This document shows, in pieces, positions 23,887 to 34,994 of a stretch of DNA of 64,000 bases. The translations under genes and the position numbers were made by a program. Source of the DNA: Mugil cephalus (Eukaryota > Chordata > Actinopteri > Mugiliformes > Mugilidae); the NCBI RefSeq assembly GCF_022458985.1, contig NC_061775.1:25812319-25876318 (forward strand). Reading direction: 5' to 3'. The number at the start of each line of letters is the position of its first letter. The first letter of the stretch is position 1. The notes under the pieces were generated by a model, which saw nothing but the letters and a program-made list of their open reading frames with translations, was not told the origin of the DNA and did not search any database.

Positions 23887-25256
23887 TTGTCCCTCAGTGG
23901 GGCCTTGGAGGAAACTGACGATGCTTCCGGCCTTCGCTCCTTCTTCGCGGCCGCAGCGGCTTTACCGCCGCCGCCGCAGCCGTGGAAACGACTCTCCGCA
24001 GCGTCGTAGCGCTGCTTGTCTAGCCACACCCGCTCGCTGTCCGGGTGCAGGAAGAAGCGCGCCCCTGCCTCCGGCCCGGCCTCCGACGCGCCCTCCTCCT
24101 TCTCCGGGGCCTCGGCCGGTTCCTCCTCCTCCTCCTGGATCGGGTGCAGAGCGTGGAAGACGTCCGCTTTGCCCTGAGGGGCCGCCTGTCTTTCCTCGTC
24201 GTCGGCGGCTTCCTCCTCCTCCTGATCCTCCTCCTCTTCTTCTTCTTCTACGAGGCTCTGAGGGTGGTCGTTACTTCTCGAGGAGGCGGAGGAGGAGGAG
24301 GTGGAGGTGCAGCCGGATCGTTTGCTGGAGTTGTTGCCGTACAGGCTTTGGTAGAAGGCTGCTTCCGCGCGGTCGTACGCCGGTTTCTCCAGCCACACGT
24401 CTCGGAGCAGCTCCACCGGGACGCGGGGAAGTCCGTTGACCCACTGCCGAGGGGTCGGGGCGACGGCGGCGGCTTGTTGGACGACGGGCGTCGCGGGAGT
24501 CGGAGCTAGAGACTGGTAACCTTCATCGGGAGTCCTGGCCGCGGCGGAGCGGGTAGGAGGTCTCTGGAGGTCCAGGGAGTTGGGGACCGACAGCTGCGTG
24601 GACTCCTCGACGAAGCGGCGCTCGGCCTGGTCGAACGTCATCTTGTTCACCCACACTTCCTGCACGACGTGGTGGCAAGCCACCTGGTCGCCGTGGTGAC
24701 AAGCTGGTCCCGGAGAAGAAGAAGAAGGTGGAGGAGGAGGAGGACGAGGAGCCGCCACAGCGGATGGAGCGTTGGAGCGTTTCCCTGAGGAGGGAGGCGA
24801 TCGCTTCGACTGGGTGGTGCCATTGGTGGAGCTCGCCAGCCAGCGCTGGTAGAGGCTCTCGGCTCGTTCGTAGGCGCTTCGTTCAAACCACACGTTAGCG
24901 CACTCGGACCGCAGGCCGACCAGCCCGGCGCAGGGATCCGCAGGTGGAGGACTGGTTGTTTGTTTTTCCGCCTTCTCTCCATCCCGACCCTCGTTGGCTT
25001 TCTCCTCCGGGCGGCTCTCGGGATTCGACGAGCGTTTCTTGCGCCGGCGGCTTTTCCCGCCGCGCTTTCCGTCTCCGTTCAAGCTGCCGCTCTCCGGGGA
25101 AGACGACGCAGTCTCTCCGTTCGTCTGGCCCGGTTCTGCCTGGTTCCTGGAGCCCGGCGCTGCCTTCGCGGACCGGTCCGCCTGACGGCGGCCGAGGAAC
25201 TGATCGTGCTCCGGCTGCTCCTCTACGGAGCACGGGGGCATCTTCTTAGACATCGT
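23887..25256 (-). CDS. eef1d: Large alternative 5' exon of eef1d, N-terminal half of the long (nuclear) form
   Basis: The frame opens at ATG 25253-25251 and runs 455 codons plus two bases to a donor read as AA|GTATGA at 23887. It splices in phase to 23421, giving ...LRDKK then the short-form Met, about 730 aa in all (human long form about 650). Residues 63-75 are strongly basic (KRGGKSRRRKKR), a likely nuclear localisation signal. W-K-Y-D-AE-F motifs recur at about 121-137, 200-214, 286-305 and 409-423. Residues 184-196 carry paired CHH motifs. Residues 336-355 are nearly all Asp/Glu. In mammals the long form is a nuclear, stress-linked factor acting with HSF1 at heat-shock elements; the same role here is inferred from the conserved layout. 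The 5' acceptor (AAAG ending at 25257) has a weak pyrimidine tract. Confidence 0.88.
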
Positions 25257-25258
25257 CT

Positions 25259-28200
25259 TTGATCCGTTGCAGAGAAGAAAATAAAAAAAAAGCATACAAA
25301 AAAAAAAAAAAACAGGTACAGGCTTTTGGATTAGTTAGAGAGAGACACAAAGTTTTAGACACACAAAGGGTTACTGCAAATGATTCACTGGGGCTTATAA
25401 ATAAAAAAAATAAATCGACAAATAAGTTCCAGTGAAGCACGAGCAGGAGGCAGGAACACAAGACACACATGCAGATTTCTTTTTAAGAGTCCAGTTTGTC
25501 AGAGAGTGAATTATGCTGCATTCGATGTGGCTCGTTAACTGGTAAATACAGAGAAAACATCCTTGTTTATCTTCAGGTTTGCTTTGTTTTCTTGTGTATA
25601 AACAACAAACGGTCGTCAACAGAGAAGTAGTTCTTGGGTAGTTTTGAAAAAATCAAGTTGAGCAAGTAGTTCCAAGTTGCCTTCGAATGCAGCATTAGTC
25701 GTACAAAAGCTAGAAAAGTTTCCCTCTGTGGTTTAGCCTCAGTATTATTAGCGTCACACGTGAACAGGACACAGCATTATGCACCTTACTCCATGTTTCA
25801 TAAAGTTTAAAAGCATCACAACACACGGGCAACATGCAAACAACAACACATGAACATGCAATAAATCAAAATAGTCCAATGAAATCCTTCTGAAGATAAG
25901 ATTAGATTGTTTTACATCAATAAATATGAAATAAAATGATTGAATCAGGTAGTTTGAATTAGAATAAATGTGCAAAGTGGTCCAACCAATGTGGGGCATC
26001 AAATCTGGCAGAAATATAATTTTTTTTATAAATGAAATTGAATTAATTGAGTAGATAAAGATATCTCCACATTTTCAACATTGCTGCCCAACACTGATTC
26101 CAGCTTTGTTCACTTGTTTGCAGGTTTCTTTCCCTCCTCACGTCTAAAACGACCAATCAGATCAAGTGTTTACAAGCTTATTAGGAGCTAATGTTTCATT
26201 ATTATTATTGAACAGATTATCAAAACGTCCTGATTGGGATCGTCTGGTCTGATTGAGGAGGCATTTTTATTCTGGTTGGGCTTATTTGTCTGATTATTAG
26301 TAGAACATTAGCATCCATGTTAGCTTAGCTTATAACAGACCAGTAAGAAGCGCTGGCATGTTCATGCAAAAAACAACAACAAAAAAGAATCATGCAAAAC
26401 CAAACAAACCATGCTTTCTTTCCATCTTAGTATCCTGTTGTTACAGTAAATGAGTTCCCTTCCATCATTTGGAGGTTACTAAAACCAGATCCACCGCTAA
26501 TGCTGCTCTCTTTTTTTTGGGAAGTCATTTCCTGTTTGACTCGTATCATAATATCTAATTCAAGCTCTCAACTCACCTTCCTGGGTGAAGGTGTCGAGCT
26601 CAAACTACAATCAAAGTCAAAGGCTCAACGCGTTCTTTTCATCCAGTTTGACGCAAGCCAAGAAAAGAAATTCAACAATCACGACCTCAACAGTACAATT
26701 TAAATACAAGGATACAAGGAATAAAACCATGAAATACAACAAAAAAAAAAAAAAGAAAAAGAGCTCAGACGTGTTATGAGGAATACTCACTTGTCAAATT
26801 CTGAATGCAAGATGAAAGAAAGAAGCGATGCGTTAAAGAGTTCTGACAAAAAAAAACAACAGTTTAACATGAGCGTCGACCACTTTACAGACTGAACATG
26901 ATCCGTCCTTTTAGTTCTGGATGAAAAGGAAAATTAAATCAATACGAGATGCCAGTGTTTTCCAAGAACACCTTGGATTCATCCCAAATGTTCCCTTTTT
27001 TTTTTTTTTTTTTTTTACATGGTTGTACAAGAGTCAGTCTATTTTCCTTATCATCAAAATGAATTAAAAAAAAAAAAACCTAATTAGTAAATCAGGCTAA
27101 TTAGCCACTTGGCAGCGGTGAACACAGAAACTCTGAATGCTGATTCTGAGCAATACTAGGACACAAACTGTGCATTTACGTGCCAACTTTTATGGATTTT
27201 TCCTCAATGAGCTGCCATCGGGGCAAATTGGCTGCAAAGACCTTTTTTATTTCCTGTTAAGATGGAACAAAGTTCACAGCACTTCATAGCTACTGATCAA
27301 TAAAACTACGTCGCTAAAGGTTCAGTCGATCCAGCCCTGCAAAAACATTTAGTCTGAAACACTTTGGATCCTACTGCATCATTTAAATTAGTCTGCATGT
27401 GTTTAATTCATCTCTAGCATGCACATATTTGCCGTATCTTAGCATCCATTTAAGTATCTACGACTCAATGCGAGTAGTTTCTCACAGTTTAATACCTTTT
27501 AAAAGAAACCTGAAGCACATCTGTACACAAACTGACTCATGAGCTGCATTCGGTTTAGTTTTTAGAAGCTATTAGGGTGCACAGCTCTGATGACATATCC
27601 ATCCATTAGATACACGATGTTTTAATTATGCATTTGTCAGAGTTAAACACAGTGTTTTTTTTCGCGGATGCAGACTCAGCCCGGGCGCCGTCGGTTTAGA
27701 GTAAACACTCGTAAACACACAGTGCTGTATTTGAGGGGGGTTATTTTTAGCTGCAGACCTGCAGCCCCGCTCAGCGTTTCTGGCAGCGTGTAGGATAAAA
27801 ATAAACTACAGTGGTAACGGAGAAATGTGTCACACACAGCGCCGTTAGTTTCAGGAGAAAAATAACACACACAAAATAAGATATATGAGGCTAATTCGTC
27901 ATTGTTTGCTCTCTAGACTTGTAATTTTATTCCTATAACGTAATAAAAAGAGGAAATCACTTCAAAAAATGATAATATAACTAATTAATTTAACATTTAT
28001 TTTAAGTGACAGAAGATGATTGAACTTTTTATAGTTGCCTGAATAACCACAATGAAAGAAAACAAAATCTGTTCATTTATACTGAAGGCACATAAAAAAA
28101 GTGCATCCACAGAATATTAAAGCCACATTCTGCATTTATTCTTCTTACATCAAAGACATTCTTCCTAATGTTTCTAACCGTGACAGCATTTTCTGACTCA

Positions 28201-29357
28201 CACCGATCTTAATTTACATGCACACAACTTCCAGCATATTTCTAATTACAAAAGCGTCCAGCGAATCTTAGGTTCAAGATGCAAAACATGACAGAGGCTA
28301 CAAGCCTGATTACACAGGCCTTAAAAAACTGCACACAATGACACAGTCCTGTGAACAAGACGTCAAACTAGAGGTAAAATGTTGAGGAAATGCCACAAAA
28401 TCCCTGGAAATTGGAAAAAAAAAAATCTCTAAATTACTTTACATGGAATCAAATTAAAACCCTTATGAGTCAGACACGCTGAGAATGACACGTGTTCCTA
28501 TTATTTTGACATTATACCTAGAAGGCTAAACACGGTAAAACAAAGCTTTAAAAAAAAACAGATATGTGTTTAATTCAATCCAGTATAACGTTTTTGGTCA
28601 TATCGTTGAATTATCTTGACACCACTTCAACATTAGAGCAATAATTAACCTGAGTTAGTGCAGGACTGAGTCTAAAATGCATTAATTTAACCAGCAAGTG
28701 GTTGTGCATTTAATTAATGTAAAGCCAGTGGTATATCTAGATTATAATAGTCATTTATAAGGGTGACATAGAACAAACAGACCAAAATAAATCCTAAAAA
28801 TCATCAAATACCGGTTATTATGTTTTTAACCATCAGTTTTTGCTGCTGTAAATTCTCTCTCATCATTAACAATAACTTCCATCTATTCCGGCTCATATTT
28901 CCAGATGAAACAGCTCATATTTAATTATTTATTTGAGTTATTTTAAAGGCTACAACCCTTCAGGTTAAAAGATGTGTCGTGTCATGTGGAGAAAATCCTG
29001 TAGAGCAAGATGCTAACGTTAGCCTTCACTTTAAGCTAGCTAGCCAGCTAACATGTGACGTATAATATAATTATCGCTGTTTTTTATTTATTTAATAAAC
29101 GTGACAATAAATGAGTCGTTTCTTTATATTTATATTTGCGTTTAAAATCCTGAAATGACTAAAGCGAAGTGAAGCCGACCGGCTGCTAGCTCCATTCAGC
29201 TAGCCGCTAGCTAGCTAGCTAGCTCGGGCTAACACCAGCACGAGCTCCTGTAAACGCCTCGAAATTACATCAATTCGCATTTTTTCTTCTAAATAAACTT
29301 CACGGGGGACAGAGAACAAGGAGGCGCCGGTTGTCAGTCAGCGGCAACGTTACTTAC
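25259..29357 (-). other. eef1d: First intron region of eef1d, no gene seen
   Basis: About 4 kb of AT-rich intron between the untranslated exon and the long-form exon. It holds homopolymer runs (26998-27016 T, 27065-27078 A), an inverted copy of the repeat seen at 8.1 and 14.3 kb (about 26080-26360), and a short block (ACACGTGTTCCTATTATTTT near 28490) also found near 20170. A run of GCTA/CTAG units lies at 29196-29225. A donor-like GTGAGT on the minus strand near 26787-26792, after a possible acceptor, could mark a tiny alternative exon, but I cannot support it. Confidence 0.6.
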
Positions 29358-29404
29358 TTGCTGCCGGTGTTAGAGAAGAGGCCGGTGGGTTGAGGAGCGT
29401 GGAT
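29358..29404 (-). other. eef1d: Untranslated 5' exon of eef1d (inferred)
   Basis: On the minus strand an acceptor (CCGTTGCAG, ending at 29405) and a strong donor (GCAA|GTAAGT, at 29357) bound 47 bases with no ATG. This could be an internal 5' UTR exon. Alternatively, transcription could start inside it at CCTCTTCTCT (29371-29381), a 5'TOP-like start typical of elongation-factor mRNAs. Only cDNA ends would decide. Confidence 0.5.
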
Positions 29405-30745
29405 CTGCAACGGAGAGAAAGGAGGAAGAGGAAGAGAAGGAGGAGGAGGAGGAGGGAGGAGGAGAAGAAGGAGGGGGAGGAGGGAGGGGGGAGAAGACAA
29501 GGGAGGAGGGACGGAAGTATCAGCAGGAGGAAGAACACAAGAGGAAGACGCTGAAGCGAAAAAAAGAGGAGGACAGAGAAAGAGGAGAGCGGGTGATGGG
29601 GAAACGTAAGAGGGGAGAGAAAGGCGGTGGGTGAGGAGGGGACTGAAAAGAGAAAGGAGAAGAGGAGGAGAAGGAGGAGGAAGGAGGAGGAGGAGAAGAA
29701 GGAGGGGGAGGGAGAAGACAAGGGAGGAGGGAGGAAGTAAAGAGGAGGAAGAAAAGGAGGAAGAGGGAGATGAAGTGGAGGAAGAAAATGAGGATGAGGG
29801 AGGAGAAAAAAGAGGAAGGAGGAGAAAGAGGAGAAGAGGGTGATGGAAAAGAAGAAGAGAAAGGGAGAGAAGGGGAGGAGGGAGAAAAAAGAGAAAGGAG
29901 AAGAGGAGGAGAAGGAGGAGGAGGGAGGAAAGGGGAGGAAGGAGAAGGAGGAGGAGACGAAGAAGAGGAGGGAGAAGACAAGGGAGGAGGGGGGAAACAA
30001 AGAGGAGGAAGAAAAGGAGGAAGAGGGAGAAGAGGAGAAAAAAGAGAAGAGGAGGATGAGAGGGAGTGGGAGGAGGAGGGAGGTGAAGAAGAGGAAGAGC
30101 GGGGGAAATGGAGGGAGGAGAAGAAGGAGGGGAGGGGGGGAAGGGGAGGAAGGAGAAGAAGAGCAATAGGAGGAGGAGAGGAAAAAGAGGAGGGAGGAGG
30201 GAGAAGACAAGGGAGGAGGAGGGAGAGGAAGTGGAGGGAAAAAATGAGGAAGGAGGAGAAAGAAGAGAAGGAGGGAGAAAAAAGAGAAAAGAGAAGAGGA
30301 GGGAGGAGGATGAGGGAGTGGGAGGAGGAGGGAGGAGAAGGAGAGGAAGAAGAGGAGGGAGGAGGGAGAAGACAAGGGAGGAGAGGGAGGAGGAAGAAAA
30401 GGAGGAAGAGGGAGGAGAAAAAAGAGGAAGAGGGTGATGGGAAAGAAGAAGAGGAGAAAGAGGGAGAAGAGGAGGAGGGAGAAAAAGAGAAGAGGAGGAG
30501 GGGGAGGATGAGAGGGAGTGGGAGGAGGAGGGAGGAGAAGAAGGAGGGAGAGGAGGGAGGGAAGGGGAGGAAGGAGAAGGAAGAGAGGAAGAAGAGGAGG
30601 GAGGAAGCAAAGAGGAGGAAGAAAATGAGAATGAGGGAGGAGAAAAAAAGAGGAAGGAGGAAGAGGAGGAGGATGGGGAAGATGAGAGGGAGGTGAAGAA
30701 CAGGAGGAGGAACAGGAGGAAAAGGGGGAGGGGAAGAGGAGGAGA
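29405..30745. repeat. 1.34 kb polypurine/polypyrimidine tract, mostly (GGA)n/(GAA)n
   Basis: The plus strand is almost entirely A and G for about 1340 bases, built from GGA, GAA and GAGG units with very rare T or C. The open frames running through it on both strands (poly Glu/Arg/Gly or poly Ser/Pro/Leu/Phe) reflect the lack of stop codons in such sequence and are not genes. It ends directly at the eef1d 5' exon. Confidence 0.97.
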
Positions 30746-30984
30746 TGCACATATTTTTTTATAAATAATATAAATAGTTTGATATAAAAAAGTTTCACAG
30801 ACTCAGTTTTCAGTGTTTTCATAACTCACTGATTTTATAAACTGTAACACAAACGAAAGTAAACTCAAACACTCTGTACAATAGTGCAATTCAAACCTGC
30901 TACACACTTATCATCATACATTTCATTTTAAAGTGCAAAATCCATTCACAATCAGGGATGAATATCATTCATAAAAGTGGACTA

Positions 30985-32429
30985 ATCACAGTGGAGCTGT
31001 GAAAAACCTTGTGACAGTTTCCGTCCACGATGACGCACAGCGCCACTTTACACTTTACACTCCTCGCACATGAAGGGAGTGCACTTCCCGCACACACCCT
31101 GCACTTCCTGCGTCCCCCGCGTCGCTTTCTTTGAGCCGGACGCGCCTTCGACGATGGCGCCGTCACGTACCACTTCCTGGTTTTTCCTCGGCGAGGAGGA
31201 ACAGGAGCCAATCAGCTGCTCCGACAGGTCGACTCTCCTCATGAAGCTGTTGAAGTCCTTCACGGCCGATGGCACCGGCACCTCCATCGCTTTCCATTTC
31301 CCGCCGACCATGGCGGCTCTTCTCACGGCGTCCCCCCCCCCCCGAGAAAGCAGCGGCGTGCAGAGTGGAGCACACGCCCACCTCCCGTCCATCCGTCCAT
31401 CCACTTGACGAAGAGGAGCGCTCCATCTCTGATCCACCTGATCGACCCCCTCGCGGGGGGATTTCTCCCGTCAGGGCGTTGAGTTTTGTTCTCGGGACGC
31501 CACTTCTTCTGTCCCGAAATGTCTCGCAGGATCCGAACCCCTAAGGTCGTGCAGGTGACGGAACAGCGCCGGGCTGGTGTATGTGAAAGCGGTCGCAGTA
31601 AAATGTGGTAACCAGACCCCAGGGAAGTTTTTGTCAACCAGAGACGTCACCGCGTCAAATGACCTTTGCCCCTTCCCGGTGACGTGAGCGGACTTCCCCG
31701 TGTAAACGTTGAAGTCCGCGGTGTAGCCTGTGATGTCACACAGCACGAAAAAGCTTCACCCCGCACTTTGTCGACGACTTATTCCTCACGTACCGCTTCA
31801 GGGCGACTGCGGTCTCGGCGGCTACCATGCGCTCGCCCACGGAGAGGTTTTGCTTGGGGGTGGTACACGGCTTTGCAGGCTACGCGTAAACTACGTCCGT
31901 GGCTTTTCCTGCTGTCGTTGAAGGCATCTTCCGCGGGGTCGCTCAGGTGAACGTTCCCAGCGATGTTGAGGAACCGGTCTCCGGACGTGACCCTCTGAGG
32001 ATTCCGGGACGCAGAAGATGGAGCTGGTGCGCCAAAAGTCTTCAGGATCCCCATGTACAGCGTTGGCCTCCGTCGCCTCCATCCATTTGAACTTTTTGTC
32101 CACAGCGATGTTTTTGTTCGTGTTGGCGCACAGCGTTTTGACCGCCGCCTGGTCGAGGAACATCCTGAACAGCTCGGAGATGGAGATGGGTTCTCCACGT
32201 GCTCTGAGAGAGGTGGCTGCACACCTGCTCTTCTTCTGGGGAAGAAATGCGGAGGCGGGAACGGCAGGTTGTCGGGGTCTTTTTCGGTTTTCCAGCCGGT
32301 TTCATCGCCGGGGAGCTTCTCTTTCCCTTCACTTCCTCTTCCTCTGCCTCCTCCAGAAATACAAACCTCCATGTCCTCCTCTTTAACATCATCTACACTG
32401 CACACAAGTTATAAGGTGTGTTAGATGTA

Positions 32430-32475
<46 letters not shown>

Positions 32476-32640
32476 CAACAATAATAAAATATTTGGAGCG
32501 AAATTCTTTCAGTGCTATATTTCTTTACTTACATGTCGATGGATGGATCAATCCCTGCAATGAAGTCGGCTTCATCTCCACTATCGGCGGAGTCCGGACC
32601 AGATGAGTTCACGGACTCTTCATCCGACGCTGTGACTTGA
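30985..32640 (-). pseudogene. Degenerate piggyBac-family transposase (PGBD-like)
   Basis: Pieces of one piggyBac-type protein lie in order on the minus strand but in different frames. From 32640 down there is an acidic N-terminus; near 32250 a GVQPPL motif; near 32150 a segment like LFLDQ..V..L...TN; near 31950 RFLNIAGNVHLSDPAED; near 31700 FNVYTGKSAHVTGKG and a FYTSP-like block; near 31240 VKDFNSFMRRVDLSEQ; and a Cys-rich C-terminus ending near 30990. At least three frameshifts, and an AAT microsatellite at 32434-32472 between the first two pieces, make it non-functional. The catalytic Asp residues cannot be checked across the breaks. I could not find its TTAA-flanked ends. It lies between eef1d and pycr3. 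Confidence 0.85.
32434..32472 (+). repeat. (AAT)n microsatellite
   Basis: About 13 uninterrupted AAT/ATA units inside the piggyBac relic. Confidence 0.95.
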
Positions 32641-32859
32641 TCGAAAGCTTCGTGCTGAAAGCTGTAAAACTTTTTTTTTTACAAACTTTTTAAACAAAGA
32701 GCGCGTAAAGAGCGTCCGGGGCCAGGAAAAACCAAAAAAAAAAAAAAAAACGAGAGCTGCAAACTGAGACACGTGTTTTCCGCAGAAAAACTACAATGTG
32801 CAGATAGTTACAGAAAAGTCGATAGTTCAGATACCATGTCTTTATGTTTAAAGCCGACT

Positions 32860-33350
32860 CTCAAATCAAAATATCGATACTTTCGATAATTCGGTCATTG
32901 GAGGTTATGTGGGGACAAGGTGAAGTGGAGAATATCGATACTATTGAGTTGTGGCAACACAACAAACCTTGTAACACACCACAAGGTTAAACCACAACAC
33001 AGATTTAAGATGCAAGTATTTATTTTACAGTAGTTAAACAAACTACTATAAAACTACATTTATTTTAATGGACTTATTTTACTTATTTCTTTTCTTAGTG
33101 CTTGAAACACCATTCTCACATTTTGTATGTTGTTGTGTCTCTGTTTGTGTCTTTCTGTTGTTGTATTAGCCTATAATTACCTCAATATACGTCAGTTTAA
33201 AGTAAATAAATAAATACATTACTCTGGTGTCTTGTTTTCTTTATGGAGCTACTTTTTTTTAGTTTTTTTAAGACACATTAGGATGTATTTACTCAAAGTA
33301 TCGGTATCATATGAGTATCGCTGATCGGTGGTATCGAACATCACTACCTT
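32860..33350. repeat. ATCGATA-rich dispersed element
   Basis: Contains AAATATCGATACT near 32868, AATATCGATACTATTG near 32931 and GTATCGGTATCATATGAG near 33300, ending GGTGGTATCGAACATCAC. The vocabulary resembles the element at 42032-42917, so the two may be related non-autonomous transposons. Boundaries are approximate. Confidence 0.45.
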
Positions 33351-33724
33351 CCAAGTCCCGGAGGAAGTGACGTCACTTCTAGTTGTTGTGGGAAAGTTTT
33401 TGCTTTAGAAGGCTTTTTATTGGATTTCTACAAATCTATCAGTGGAAGAAAACATTACTCTGAGACACGATGAATGTGTGATATGTAAATATAACTTCTC
33501 TGGTTTAATATGCAAGAATAATTATTGTTGTCATTATTATTTGGTTGCGATTCTACCGGCGTTTAAAAAATATATATATGCAAATGAGATCCCCGGCGCT
33601 CCCGTCTCCTCGCGGCCTGTGTTGGGAAAATTTCATTATTTCTAAACATATTTACCAACTTTTTCCAGTTGTGGCCTTTTAACTGTTAATTTCAAAGTGT
33701 TTATTTGTCTCAGCAAGGAAACAA

Positions 33725-34134
33725 CATTCTCCTGTAAAAAAAAAAAAAGCTTTTTTACTTCACAGATCAAAACAAAAGTTTTAAGTCTATACGAGTGGTA
33801 TTAGTAGGACCTAAGAAGTATAAAGTCATCTCTGAACTGGAAGTAGTATTACAATTTAAGTCCCTAATGTGAACCAAAATATAAAACTGTTTATTTTAAT
33901 GCAAAAGCAGAATTGGAAACGATGAAATCCCAACGTCCTCAAACGAGTACTTGTGAACTTGTTAAATTTTCATGTCATATCAAAGTAGAAAAGTTAATAA
34001 GAATAAATAAACAAGTGTACTGACCCTTCACTACCAGTACATGGCAGACAAAAGTGTCTAAATGAAGCAGAATAAGCTGTAGCAAACCTAAAACGTCACG
34101 TCCCCATATGAGGACGCCGGGTCTCAGGAGGTTA
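33725..34134 (+). repeat. Dispersed repeat with CCCCATATGAGGACG end, copy A
   Basis: Shares with 37265-37904 and, inverted, with 62865-63290 blocks around GGAAGTAGTA, AAACTGTTTATTTTAATG, CGTCCTCAAACGAGTACTTG, CATGGCAGAC-AAAGTGTC and GAAGCAGAATAA. It ends CCCCATATGAGGACGC then GTCTCAGGAGGTTA. No coding capacity. The left boundary is approximate. Confidence 0.7.
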
Positions 34135-34875
34135 AATATCTTTCACATCTAACTAAACTATCTTTCTATACCTATTCATGGTTGCTGATGACATCATTTA
34201 ATTAGTTTTTCAGGTCAAATTAAACATGAACCTCTGATATAATCTCAGAGCTTCTTTTGTATTTTCACAATAATTAAGAGCTTTAAAAAAAAAAAAAATG
34301 CACAAAGACAGTTCAACATGACACTTTATGAAAACCGATTCTACACACGTTGGCATCATAAATACTTCTCTACACACGGTGTTAAACGAGCACATACACA
34401 CGGTCGGCAACTACGAATGACAACTACGCTAGAAACTATCATCGAAGTGCAGCTGCACAACCACAGTCGCTCTTTAAATGATCCCACATTCAAGTTTTAT
34501 GCTTGATTTAATAACAATTAAATGCTGCAACACATTTACCTTCCACTCCACATCGTATGCACATCATAATCCCATCGACGAGAGTCCAGGAAAGATGTTT
34601 ACATGCTGCAAAATTAGTCCTTAATTAATCTGATTTGGATTAGAACATCCACAACTATAGGCGCGATCAGATTTTGCTCAGCCTTTATTCACATCGATAG
34701 GATTATTATGTGCATGTAAAAACAGTCATTCACTCCTAAACTGTTGATCACAGACTCACAGTCAAATCATTTGCGTCTCCTCTTCAGTCATAAAATTAAC
34801 CCAGCATCTAGTTCAGATTCCTGCGTCATTTTTTGAGTTGAGAAAATAAAAATAAAAAGTAGTGACAAGTCCTTT

Positions 34876-34881
34876 TTTATT
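34876..34881 (-). terminator. pycr3: Candidate polyadenylation signal of pycr3
   Basis: TTTATT on the plus strand (AATAAA on the coding strand) lies about 115 bases beyond the pycr3 stop. Confidence 0.5.
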
Positions 34882-34994
34882 TTATTATTATCATTTTTTT
34901 CTTGTTCGTCTCCCGTGTTCCTTGAAGACACTGAGCAGAAACGAGAATAAAAGAGTCTGGTGAGTAGTTCTTAGAAAGGCAACCTTGGCGGCCG

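Noticed and set aside
23897-25262. Plus-strand frames of 100-180 codons opposite the eef1d long exon
   Set aside because: Shadows of the GC-rich minus-strand exon. The minus frame shows conserved repeats and joins in phase to the rest of eef1d.
26780-26815. Possible tiny alternative exon in eef1d intron 1 (acceptor then about ten bases then GTGAGT on the minus strand)
   Set aside because: Such pairs occur by chance in 4 kb of intron, and there is no second line of support.
29350-30822. Very long open frames (up to 490 codons) rich in Ser/Pro/Leu/Phe or Glu/Arg/Gly on both strands
   Set aside because: They arise because GGA/GAA repeat DNA contains few stop codons. All three frames of the minus strand stay open, composition is extreme and there is no domain or splice context.
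31070-32424. Plus-strand frames of about 110-120 codons
   Set aside because: Antisense shadows of the piggyBac relic, whose minus-strand pieces match a transposase in order.
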